From Ga0077555 sp050187415 (GTDB lineage: Bacteria; Pseudomonadota; Alphaproteobacteria; Rhizobiales; Hyphomicrobiaceae): a stretch of 64,000 nt of DNA. This document shows positions 53,205 through 61,446 of the stretch, one piece after another; positions within the stretch are counted from its first letter, which is position 1; every line of letters begins with the position of its first letter. Location: positions 61,170 to 125,169 of the forward strand of contig JBFWXN010000006.1 of the NCBI GenBank assembly GCA_050187415.1. Direction: 5' to 3'. A program made the translations under genes and the position numbers. The notes beneath the pieces were generated by a model. That model was not told the DNA's origin, did no database searches, and saw only the letters and a list, made by a program, of their open reading frames with translations.

Positions 53205-54351
53205 TCCCGATCTCAAGCGTCTGCGGGAGGAAGGTTACTTCGTCCAGCGGCAGGGGGGATATCTTGTTATGCGCGAGGTGCCCTATGTCGATGCGCGCCG
53301 CGAGGTGCGCTTCGGCACGCTCATCTCGAGCTTGACGCTCGCCGGAGATCGGACGCGCACCCCCGATACACATGTCGTGCACTGGGATGGGGACTTTCCG
53401 TGCCGTGCCGATGGGGTGCCGATCCAGGGCATCTCGCATGCGACCGGCGCCTTTGATTTCGGCCATGGCCTGAAGGCGACGCACAGCTTCTCCAGCAAGC
53501 CGGAGGGCGGCTACACGGACTACCATCACAAGATGGCGAGCTATGCGAGCATCATCGCGGGTCCGGCCGCGGTGCTGAAGCCGGGTCTCACCCCGCGCGC
53601 GTTGCGCGCGCCGGAAGATGAGGAGGACAGTGTCTTCAACTATATCGAGACGGCCTCCGATCGCGTCGGGATCGGCGCCTTGAGCCAGCGTCTTGCCAAC
53701 GAACGGATCGCCATCATCGGGCTCGGCGGCACCGGCAGCTACATCCTCGATTTTGTCGCCAAGACGCCGGTCCGGGAGATCCGGCTGTTCGACAGCGACA
53801 TTTTCCTGACCCACAACGCATTTCGCGCACCGGGGGCTGCGAGCCTGGAGGAGCTGCGCGAGGCGCCGAAGAAGGTCGACTATCTGAAGCGCATCTACGA
53901 GCGGATGCACCGGAACATCGTGGTGCACGATGTGGCGCTTGGCGCCGACACCCTCAATCTCCTCGACGGCGTCACCTTTGCGTTCCTGTCGCTCGACGCA
54001 GGCGACGCGAAGCGGCTGATCGTCGAAAAGCTCGAGGCGATCGGCGCCGCGTTCGTCGATGTCGGCATGGGCCTGGAGCTCGACGAGGGGTCGCTCGGCG
54101 GGATCCTCCGGGTGACCGCCAGCACGCCGGAGAAGCGTGATCACGCGCGACAGCGCATCTCCTTCGTTGGTGGCGGCGCCGAGGACATCTACGCATCCAA
54201 TATCCAGGTCGCCGACCTCAATGCGCTGAATGCTATCCTCGCGGTCGTGAAGTGGAAGAAGATCCGTGGGTTCTACCGTGATCTCGAGCACGAGCATCAC
54301 TGCACCTACACGATCGACGGCAACATGTTGATCAACGGGGATCTCACGTGA
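53179..54351 (+). CDS. ThiF/E1-like activating enzyme with N-terminal DUF6791 domain
   Basis: This 390-residue protein has an N-terminal domain (about 1-155; HVVHWDGDFPCRADGVPI with Cys75) that matches DUF6791, possibly E2-like. The C-terminal ThiF adenylation domain has IGLGGTGSYILDF at 180-192 and RLFDSDIFLTHNAFRAPG, including the conserved Asp and Arg. Only two cysteines occur in the whole protein, Cys75 and Cys375. E1 proteins normally use a Cys in the crossover region to carry the modifier, and none is there. I chose the ATG at 53179 (MSHALFSLN) over an upstream in-frame start because of family N-termini. It overlaps its neighbours at both ends. Confidence 0.85.
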   Translation: MSHALFSLNPDLKRLREEGYFVQRQGGYLVMREVPYVDARREVRFGTLISSLTLAGDRTRTPDTHVVHWDGDFPCRADGVPIQGISHATGAFDFGHGLKATHSFSSKPEGGYTDYHHKMASYASIIAGPAAVLKPGLTPRALRAPEDEEDSVFNYIETASDRVGIGALSQRLANERIAIIGLGGTGSYILDFVAKTPVREIRLFDSDIFLTHNAFRAPGAASLEELREAPKKVDYLKRIYERMHRNIVVHDVALGADTLNLLDGVTFAFLSLDAGDAKRLIVEKLEAIGAAFVDVGMGLELDEGSLGGILRVTASTPEKRDHARQRISFVGGGAEDIYASNIQVADLNALNAILAVVKWKKIRGFYRDLEHEHHCTYTIDGNMLINGDLT

Positions 54352-54797
54352 TGCGGCACAAGCGCCTTGAGCATCGTTTCGTCGAGCACATCCCTGAGCG
54401 TCTCGAGCCGGGCATTCTTTATGTATCGATGGAATACGCGACATCCGCCCACTGTTGCTGCTGCGGTTGCGGCGAGGAGGTTGTAGCGCCTTTCACCCCG
54501 ACGGACTGGAAGATGACGTTCGACGGCGAGAGCGTCTCGCTGCGTCCATCGATCGGCAATTGGATGCTGAAGTGCCGTTCGCACTATGTGATCGATCGTG
54601 GCAAGGTGATCGAGGCTGGTCCTTGGAGTGACGCGCAAATCGAAGCCGAGCGCCGTCGCGATCGCGCGGCCAAGGCCCGTTTCTACGGGCAGGCGCCAAC
54701 GCTTGAACCTCCTGTTCCAACCGCTGCACTCGAGGCAGAGCCAAGCATCTGGCGACGCGTTTGGCGTTGGGTGTCTCGCCAGTCGCGTGTTCACTAG
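54348..54797 (+). CDS. DUF6527 protein, probable processing peptidase-like partner
   Basis: This 149-residue protein has FVEHIPERLEPGILYVSMEYATSAHCCCCGCGEE and SIGNWMLKCRSHYVI, the hallmark of DUF6527. DUF6527 is regularly the last gene of bacterial multi-ubiquitin/E1 operons (recently called Bub-type, where I recall a protease role is proposed). The conserved Cys cluster could bind zinc. The start is a GTG at 54348 (overlapping the E1 stop) or the ATG at 54351. The C-terminal 50 residues are not conserved-looking. Confidence 0.82.
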   Translation: MMRHKRLEHRFVEHIPERLEPGILYVSMEYATSAHCCCCGCGEEVVAPFTPTDWKMTFDGESVSLRPSIGNWMLKCRSHYVIDRGKVIEAGPWSDAQIEAERRRDRAAKARFYGQAPTLEPPVPTAALEAEPSIWRRVWRWVSRQSRVH

Positions 54798-54853
54798 ACC
54801 GCCGCCTACTCGGTCGTTCAGGAATGAAGATGTCGCGGATAGCTGGGGGCGAG

Positions 54854-55693
54854 ATGCAGTACGCAATGGTTGAGGGTGATAGACGGGAAGCATATCCAGG
54901 TGGGAGCGGAAGCTGTCCGACCTGCGGAGCTGGCATGGTCGCTAAATGCGGTTCGCGCATTATGCACCACTGGGCTCATCGTGGGCGCCGCGACTGCGAT
55001 CCATGGTGGGAGAACGAGACCGAATGGCATCGCGAATGGAAGAACCGCTTCCCGGAATGCTGCCGCGAAATCTCTCATACCGCGCCCGATGGTGAGATCC
55101 ATCGGGCTGACATCAGAACGCCGACGGGAATCTACATCGAGGTTCAGCACTCGACTATGACGGATGCCGAGCGGGAGTCGCGCGAGGCCTTCTACCAGAA
55201 CCTCGTATGGGTGATCGACGGAAGGCCGTTTCGTCAGAACTTCGACATCTACCATATGCTGCCAGATCCAACGTCCGAGCTTGCCAACGATCTGGTCTGG
55301 GCAAAGGCGCAGCGGCACATGGAAGGCGCCAATCACGGCATGTTCTTTCGGGTTTCGACAAACCAGAAACACGACCCTGGTGTAACGAAGGCGACGCTAC
55401 GCGGCGGCTTCATCGAGGGCATCGACCGGATAAAATCCGAGTTGGTGGCGGCCTATCGCGGACATCATCAATATGATTGGGTGCGACCGCGTAAGACTTG
55501 GATTGACGCGGGTTGCCCAGTTTACATCGACTTCGGCGACGAATGGCTGGCTCGACTCGAAGTGTATGACGAGACCGGATTGAAGTGCATCCGATTGGTG
55601 TCAAAGAAAAAATTCGTCCACGATGTGATGACTGAAACCTGCGTCAGGAAGATCGCCGCGCGCTTTTACCAGATTTCTCCCGAATGCCTCTGA
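54854..55693 (+). CDS. CoiA-like nuclease-domain protein
   Basis: This 279-residue protein starts at the ATG at 54854, behind GGGGGCGAG. CPTCGAGMVAKCGSRIMHHWAHRGRRDC is a zinc-binding/HWAH region. NETEWHREWKNRFP, HRADIRTPTGIYIEVQHS (a PD-(D/E)xK-like D...E-x-Q) and LVWVIDG follow, matching competence protein CoiA-type nucleases. In standard CoiA the motif ends E-x-Q, as here. It is only 56 bp after DUF6527 and on the same strand, so it may be part of the cluster or an independent defence-like gene. In-frame starts at 54824 and 54830 are alternatives. Confidence 0.75.
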   Translation: MQYAMVEGDRREAYPGGSGSCPTCGAGMVAKCGSRIMHHWAHRGRRDCDPWWENETEWHREWKNRFPECCREISHTAPDGEIHRADIRTPTGIYIEVQHSTMTDAERESREAFYQNLVWVIDGRPFRQNFDIYHMLPDPTSELANDLVWAKAQRHMEGANHGMFFRVSTNQKHDPGVTKATLRGGFIEGIDRIKSELVAAYRGHHQYDWVRPRKTWIDAGCPVYIDFGDEWLARLEVYDETGLKCIRLVSKKKFVHDVMTETCVRKIAARFYQISPECL

Positions 55694-55957
55694 AGCGTGC
55701 CTTTCGAGCCGCAACGAACCGGCTCTGCCGCTTTTACGCGTAGGCAACGCATCGTCAGGCCTTATGGGCGACGCTTTTTAGATCATTCCGAAACCAGTCG
55801 AGCGTCTGCATAACGTCAGCCGGCGATGCGAGATCGTGCCCGTCTTCCGTGAGTGGGATAGGGTTGCCTTCGTATCGACGGCATAGCGATATGAGAATGA
55901 GCGAGGGCCAGCGTCAACGGTCCGTCTTCTACGAGCCACACTTAAGGACCACCTCGA
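55694..55957. other. intergenic remnant between CoiA-like and helicase genes
   Basis: No complete gene is supported. A minus-strand frame (about 55755-55913) encodes IPLTEDGHDLASPADVMQTLDWFRND and ends KSVAHKA. It has no start codon near its beginning and a stop just upstream. It looks like the 3' remnant of a lost gene rather than helicase sequence. Confidence 0.4.
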
Positions 55958-57031
55958 CTACTCGTAAATCTGCGCGCCGGGAATCGCCGCAGCGCCGTCA
56001 TGGACGAAAGCGAGGCTATACCGCGCGCGCGTTACTCCGACATACATGCGCGCGCGCGACTTTTCGACGTGCCTGATGTTTCCCGTCGTGAGCCACTTCT
56101 TCGCTGAGGCGTGCGGGAAGATCAGGGCACGGTCGAAGGTTAGACCCTTCGACTCCCCGAAGTTCATCGCTGGTAGATCGCAGCAAGAGGTCCGTCGATC
56201 GAACCGGAGAACCTGCGGCTCGAAAGCAGCAACGTATGCCTCGACTCGCGTCGTAGCGACAATGAAGACGCCGTCATGGCCAGTCACCGCAGTGTTCAAC
56301 GACGTGGTAGGCGGCTCCTCGGGAAAGAAGCTATCGCCGAGGTCTGCAATGTCTTGGTGGCATCGGTACGTAAGCTGCTCGTATGAAAGCTGCGCTAAGC
56401 CTGCTTTATCCCAGGCTCGCAACTTCTTGATGATATTGATGCCAGTGAACGCCTCATTCTTCTTGGCCTGGTTCGTCCGAAACGTCGCTTGGCGATGGTC
56501 GCCCACGAGCGTCACCTGGATACCTGCTTTCAGGATGAGCTCCAGCACTTCCAGATCGTAGCCGGCAAGATCTTGAACTTCATCGACGTAAATGCGGTCA
56601 AACCGCATCGCCAGTCGCCGCATCGCTGCGCCGGATGCTCGCCGGTCGCACTCGCAGACGAACTTCGCGATCTTGTCTGAATAGATGTGGCTCCCGCCAG
56701 CGAAGTAGTGGCCAGACGTATTGCTTTCAGGGATGAAGCGAACGGAACGACCTTCTTCCCAATGAAGGCCCTCGATCCTCTTGTCGTGCATCACACGTCG
56801 GTATGGTCGCGCCAGTTCCCTTAGGAGGAAGCTGAACCAGGTCATCACCTCGATATTCGAGGGGATCACTGGACCGATCCCATAGAATTTTCTCCCGATC
56901 TCCTGCCCGTTGTTCCGGGTATAGGTGACGAGCAAAGAACGGCGGCAGTCATCGCGCGCCGCCTCGTCCACAATCCGCGTCGTCTTCCCTCCCCCCGCTG
57001 CACAAATGATGATACGGCTAGCCGACGGCAT
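55958..57031 (-). CDS. short UvrD/GajB-like helicase of a Gabija-like pair
   Basis: This 357-residue SF1 helicase starts at the ATG at 57031 (MPSASRIIICAAGGGKTTRIV), so Walker A lies at the extreme N-terminus. IYVDEVQDLAGYD is Walker B and LVGDHRQATFR is motif III. SKGLTFDRALIF and YVGVTRARYSLAFVHDG are motifs V and VI. It is shorter than GajB of well-known Gabija systems (near 500). The start overlaps the OLD gene by 14 bp, so the two are one transcript and probably one complex. Confidence 0.82.
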   Translation of the reverse strand: MPSASRIIICAAGGGKTTRIVDEAARDDCRRSLLVTYTRNNGQEIGRKFYGIGPVIPSNIEVMTWFSFLLRELARPYRRVMHDKRIEGLHWEEGRSVRFIPESNTSGHYFAGGSHIYSDKIAKFVCECDRRASGAAMRRLAMRFDRIYVDEVQDLAGYDLEVLELILKAGIQVTLVGDHRQATFRTNQAKKNEAFTGINIIKKLRAWDKAGLAQLSYEQLTYRCHQDIADLGDSFFPEEPPTTSLNTAVTGHDGVFIVATTRVEAYVAAFEPQVLRFDRRTSCCDLPAMNFGESKGLTFDRALIFPHASAKKWLTTGNIRHVEKSRARMYVGVTRARYSLAFVHDGAAAIPGAQIYE

Positions 57032-58610
57032 CGAGAATGTACCCCGGTGCTGCCCAATGCTCCTGTGTCGTGAAAAACTTGAGAGCCGTATCCGCCTTGT
57101 TGTCCTGCATGTAGGCGAGCAAGGCTTGATCATCTGCGAACGATTTGCCGAGGATTTTTTCGATCACTGGCCGTCCGTTCGCCTTCAACAACTGAGGCTC
57201 GAGCGTCTTGTAATTCTCGTCTGCATCGTAAAGTATCTTGACCTTCGGCAAGCCGAGATAGTTCGCATATTTCGAAACTAAAGCGGTAACATTCCCGTCA
57301 TTGTCCGTGACGACAGCGACGGTATGATCCAGTTGTGTAGCGATTTCGAGGAAGCGCCTGAAGGCCAGAGAATTCACTGAGATTACATCGACGCCCGCCT
57401 CAAGCGGCATCTTGCCGTGCTTCCTTTTGAACGCCGCCTGTACGATGAGTTCATCTGATGGCCCTTCGACAAGGATTGAGCGCTCCGCGAGAATGAGGCG
57501 GAGAGTATCATGGCCGGGCAGGCGCATAAAATAATCCTGCGTATCGGGTGGCAGCGCTGTGAGCCGGAACGAGTGGCCGCGATGGAAAAGCACAACAGAC
57601 TCGACCCCCAGCTTGTTGAGGACGAAGCTACTGTGGGTGGTGATGAGAAGCTGGCGTGAACCTCGACGCTCGGCGATGTGGCTGATCAGCGCGTTGAGGT
57701 TTGAGAACGAGAGATGGTTTTCCGCTTCCTCGATTAGTATCAGGTGAGAGTCGGTGTTGGACTCCATTGCCAGCTTGATCTTTATGGCATTTTGCTCACC
57801 CTTTCCGACAAGGGTCAGGGGAACGTCGTCAAGATGAGGCATTACGCCAGCTTCCCAGGTTGAGCGCGATGACGTGTCGAGGGAGATGGAAAGCGCCTTG
57901 TCGGAAATGTCGCCCTTCTTAGCTGCCAGTGCAGCGTTCACGTCCTTGACCTTCTCATGGCCGAGAAACGCGTCTTTCATCAAACGATAAGAGAGCGCGA
58001 GGTCGACTTTTTGGCCTTTGGTGAGGCTGTCTCGCATGATGTCGACCACGTATCTACTCGCCGCCGCGTTGTTTCGGATCGTGCTGGCGTCGATGAACGC
58101 CGGCTTGATCGGGACGGATCGAGCAGTGATCTCGTTGTCCGAGAATCCTCGCCAGCGCACAACATAGTACTCGATCGGCAAGCTCCTAATGACATTCGGA
58201 TCCGCGACATAGGCCATGAATTCATCAGCGTATTCGGGATTGAACTCGATTGAGAGCGCCACCCCTGGGAGGTCCTGGTTCTGGCTGTTGTTGATGCCCT
58301 TCAGATTGGCGAGCGCGCGGTCGTCTGTGAAATAGAGCTCGATCAGAATCGATGGAGGTGCGACGGGGTGTTTGGCCTTCAGGCCTGCGATGTAGTCCGA
58401 GACGGATTGGACATTGAAAAGATGCGGGTGCAGCTCTGTCTGAATCGGGCGGCCGCTCAATTGCCCGGTCAATGCGAGGTGGATTGCTTCGAGGAGTGTG
58501 GACTTACCACACTCGTTGTTGCCGACAATGATGTTCAGGTCGGGATTCAGAGTGACGTCTGCCCTCCGGAGACAGCGGTAGTTCTGAATGATCACCCGTG
58601 AAATATACAA
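57018..58610 (-). CDS. OLD-family ATP-dependent nuclease (GajA-like)
   Basis: This 530-residue protein has an N-terminal AAA ABC-type ATPase with Walker A VGNNECGKSTLLEA near residue 30. The signature LTLVGKGEQNAIKIKLAM and LILIEEAENHLSFSN, with the Walker B glutamates, follow. The C-terminal TOPRIM domain begins SILVEGPSDELIVQAAF and continues AVVTDNDGNVTAL, with catalytic Glu and DND acidic residues. I chose the TTG at 58610, behind GGGAGGAATTA, because it gives the family start (L/M)YISRVIIQNYRCL. An OLD nuclease followed by a UvrD-like helicase defines Gabija (class 2 OLD) defence pairs. Confidence 0.85.
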   Translation of the reverse strand: MYISRVIIQNYRCLRRADVTLNPDLNIIVGNNECGKSTLLEAIHLALTGQLSGRPIQTELHPHLFNVQSVSDYIAGLKAKHPVAPPSILIELYFTDDRALANLKGINNSQNQDLPGVALSIEFNPEYADEFMAYVADPNVIRSLPIEYYVVRWRGFSDNEITARSVPIKPAFIDASTIRNNAAASRYVVDIMRDSLTKGQKVDLALSYRLMKDAFLGHEKVKDVNAALAAKKGDISDKALSISLDTSSRSTWEAGVMPHLDDVPLTLVGKGEQNAIKIKLAMESNTDSHLILIEEAENHLSFSNLNALISHIAERRGSRQLLITTHSSFVLNKLGVESVVLFHRGHSFRLTALPPDTQDYFMRLPGHDTLRLILAERSILVEGPSDELIVQAAFKRKHGKMPLEAGVDVISVNSLAFRRFLEIATQLDHTVAVVTDNDGNVTALVSKYANYLGLPKVKILYDADENYKTLEPQLLKANGRPVIEKILGKSFADDQALLAYMQDNKADTALKFFTTQEHWAAPGYILDAVG

Positions 58611-58835
58611 TAATTCCTCCCATTGGTTCTCCCCCAGTCTGCTTGGCTCGCTTTGGGTCGATTGCAATCAATCGCTACGGCACAGTCGGTGCCAACTATC
58701 TGAGGTGCTGCTAACGCAATCGATATTCAACTCAATCATCGATTTCGATCTACCTCCGAAATCCAGCTGGTAGGACCGTCGCCTAATCGGCCTACGTTGA
58801 GACCCGGCATCTTCAATGCCTTATCACTAAATGCT

Positions 58836-60578
58836 CTAGGCTCTCCCCGGCAGGCCTCTTCCACGGGCGTGCATCCAGGTCATGCGCGTGGGACCGACGA
58901 TCCCTGCGACGGCCTGGCCACGGAAGGGTTCGAGCGACGGCTGCCACGGCGCGAACGTGAAGGTGTCCTCGCGGCGGATGACTGCGACCTTGCCGGTCGG
59001 CGTCGTAATGGCGTGATCGTAGGTGCCGGTGATCCGGGTGCCAGGCATGGGTGGTACGAAGGCGGCGTTGAGGCGCCGCGAGACGTCGGCGGCGAGCTGC
59101 TGTGTCTCGGCCTGGCGCAGCGCCTTCATCATGTCGGCGCGGGGCACGTGCTTGCCATCCTGCGTCTGCTCGATGATCTGCCGGCTGATGAGCCAGTCGG
59201 TGCGTGCCTTGAGGGCTTTGTCCGCCTCGGCCGTGAAGCCCGCCGTCCGGATCTCCGGCTGCCATCGGGTCACGATAGCTTGGTCCAGCCAGGTCGGCCC
59301 CTCGTAGGTGGTCTGACGGTCGAGGTCAGTCGCGGACAGCAGATGCAGACTGGGCACCGATGACGGCTTCTCGTTGAGGCCGCCACCGGCCAGGGCGACG
59401 ATGTTGCCGCGCGCCGGCACGGCGTCTGCGTTGAGCCGGCCGAGATCGGCGTAATGCACGCGGCCGTCGACGGCATCGACGATCACCCAGGTGCGATCGG
59501 TGATCTCATCGACCATACCGACGCCAACCACTTTGCCGACAAGTGGCACCTTGCGCGGACCGCGCTCGAACAGCGCCATGGCGGCCGCACCGCGTTCGAT
59601 GCCGGCCTCCTTCAAGGCGCGCTGCATCATCTTGAACTTGTCGGCGCGGTCACCGAGCTGCTGCAGCTTGGCCTCGGCGTTGGCATCGAGAGACCAGACG
59701 CCCGCCTGCCGTTCGGAGGCGAGGCCCAACCGCTGCAGTGTCCTGAGACGGCCGATGCGCAGCGTCCGCTGTGTCGGATTGTTCTCCTCGGTGGAGGTGA
59801 TGACGAGGATGTTGTCCTTGGCGCGCGCCAAGAGCTGACGGTCGAGGCGTGTCAGTCGCTCCTGGCCGACTTCATCGAAGAGCTTCTGGATGCGCTCGAG
59901 CTGAGTCTCAGGACCGAGCTCGAGTGTCACCAAGGCTTGGGCACGGGCACGCACGCCATGGCCGATGTAGTCCCGTGCCATGACGAGGTCACCACCCCGA
60001 TCATCACGGCCGCGAATGACGACGTGGGTATGCGGATGGCCGGTGTTGAAGTGATCGACCGCGACCCAGTCGAGCTTGGTATCGAGATCGCGCTCCATCT
60101 GCGCGAGGAGATCGCGGATGAACGGCTTCAGATCCGACATCCGCGCGCTGTCCTCGGCCGACACGATGAAACGGAACTGATGCGGGTCGTTCTCGGAGCG
60201 CTCGAGGAAGGCGCGACCATCGACATCATCGTGCTGCGCATCGTACAGCCGACCCACATCTCCCTCACGGGTCACGCCATCACGCTGGATGTATTTGAGG
60301 TGCGCCCGTGCAGCGCCCATATCGCCAGCGGTGATGCGCGTATAGCGCGCCTTGACGATGACGCGGCGACTGCCGGGTGCGATGAGACCTGCGGCCGCAC
60401 GCACACCGGCACCCATCCCCCGTTTCGGCATCGCCGATGTGATGTGGCCGCGCTGCTGCACGGCGCTTGCGCCAGCTCGGCCGGTCTGTCTGAGCACTTG
60501 CGTGCTCGTGCTGACTGAAGCTGAGCTCGCGGTATCGCGGATGCGTCCGGGCTTCGGTTTGAAATCGTCTTGAGCCAT
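58836..60578 (-). CDS. VirD2-like relaxase with DUF3363
   Basis: This 580-residue relaxase nicks the transfer origin and pilots the single strand. The MOB-type catalytic region includes HFNTGHPHTHVVIRG, with His181/His183/His185 as metal ligands. RYTRITAGDMGAARAHLKYIQRDG (about 78-101) holds candidate nicking tyrosines. The C-terminal part is DUF3363, common in rhizobial VirD2-like relaxases. The ATG at 60578 starts MAQDDFKPKPGR. The relaxase lies 20 kb from traG, separated by the cargo, so the cargo may have been inserted between conjugation modules. Confidence 0.9.
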   Translation of the reverse strand: MAQDDFKPKPGRIRDTASSASVSTSTQVLRQTGRAGASAVQQRGHITSAMPKRGMGAGVRAAAGLIAPGSRRVIVKARYTRITAGDMGAARAHLKYIQRDGVTREGDVGRLYDAQHDDVDGRAFLERSENDPHQFRFIVSAEDSARMSDLKPFIRDLLAQMERDLDTKLDWVAVDHFNTGHPHTHVVIRGRDDRGGDLVMARDYIGHGVRARAQALVTLELGPETQLERIQKLFDEVGQERLTRLDRQLLARAKDNILVITSTEENNPTQRTLRIGRLRTLQRLGLASERQAGVWSLDANAEAKLQQLGDRADKFKMMQRALKEAGIERGAAAMALFERGPRKVPLVGKVVGVGMVDEITDRTWVIVDAVDGRVHYADLGRLNADAVPARGNIVALAGGGLNEKPSSVPSLHLLSATDLDRQTTYEGPTWLDQAIVTRWQPEIRTAGFTAEADKALKARTDWLISRQIIEQTQDGKHVPRADMMKALRQAETQQLAADVSRRLNAAFVPPMPGTRITGTYDHAITTPTGKVAVIRREDTFTFAPWQPSLEPFRGQAVAGIVGPTRMTWMHARGRGLPGRA

Positions 60579-61084
60579 GGTGATCTCCCGATGATGGAAC
60601 GTGACGGGGAGATGCGGCGGAGGCGCAAAGTTACAAGACGGAGTCGTGCAAAGTGCCCGGTTTACAAGGCGCATTTCGTGCGGTGACTCCACGGCCGCAA
60701 AAAGTGGAGTCGCGTGAAGCCCAGCAACGACGGGGCATCTGGGCGCCAACGACTCCACTTTTTTATCTAGATGTCCTCCCCAGCCCTCTCACACCGCACA
60801 AACTCTTCGAAATCACGTTTGCTGAACGCGACCGAGATCACGATCCGCGACCTCTTCGCAGCGAGTTGAAGCAGAGCCGGAAAGGGGAGAAGAGCAGCCG
60901 CGGGACATCGAGCATGACGGCGATGAGCGCGAGAAAGACAGGCTTCAGCCTGTTGCTCGCGCTCATCACGCGCTGTGGCCACGCGCATGAACGACGGCGC
61001 GCGCATCATCGATTTCAGCGCGATGATGGTGGCCTTAACGCTTATGGCTGGGTGGGAGGGTGGGCTACTTCGCGGAACGCGAAG
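60579..61084. other. intergenic region between relaxase and DUF736
   Basis: No gene is supported; short basic frames without family features read on the minus strand. The sequence includes AT-rich patches (TTTTTTATCTAGATG near 60757-60771) and GC-rich repeats. It probably contains the relaxase promoter. As a non-coding block directly upstream of a relaxase gene, it is the best place to look for oriT. Confidence 0.5.
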
Positions 61085-61116
61085 AAGCCCTCGCGCCGGT
61101 GTCGGCGCGAGGGCTT
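61085..61116 (-). terminator. terminator-like hairpin downstream of the second DUF736
   Basis: AAGCCCTCGCGCC (61085-61097) and GGCGCGAGGGCTT (61104-61116) form a perfect 13-bp stem with a 6-nt loop. On the minus strand it starts 13 nt after the DUF736 stop and ends in CTTCTTC, a weak T-tract. The strong stem and its location fit an intrinsic terminator. Confidence 0.75.
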
Positions 61117-61128
61117 TGAGCCGGAGGC

Positions 61129-61446
61129 TCAATCCTGCGGGTTCCAGATCAGAGCGAAGACGTTCGGATCGGACCGACCGGCGGCGCGACCGAGGTTGGC
61201 GTACAGCCGGCCGAGCTCAGGCGCCGAGATCGAGAGCGAGATGTACTCGACGCCGGAGGTCTTACCGATCCGCAGCCAACCGGCGCCGATCTCGGTGCCG
61301 TTGGCGAGGACGCGGAAGTCTGGATGGCTGTCGGAGGGCTTGTCAGCGACCGGGACGATGCTGATTTGCGCCCGCCGCGAGAGAGTCCGGAGCTCGCCGT
61401 CGTAGCGGCCGTCCTCACGCTTGGTGACGTATCCGATCGTAGCCAT
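61129..61446 (-). CDS. DUF736 protein (second copy)
   Basis: This 105-residue protein starts MATIGYVTKREDGRYDGEL and includes PDFRVLANGTEIGAGWLRIG, closer to the common DUF736 consensus than the copy beside trbI. Both copies share PDFRV...GTEIGA.W but little else, so they are old paralogs. It sits in the relaxase module. The function is unknown. The ATG at 61446 is chosen over an alternative start 5 codons upstream. Confidence 0.9.
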   Translation of the reverse strand: MATIGYVTKREDGRYDGELRTLSRRAQISIVPVADKPSDSHPDFRVLANGTEIGAGWLRIGKTSGVEYISLSISAPELGRLYANLGRAAGRSDPNVFALIWNPQD

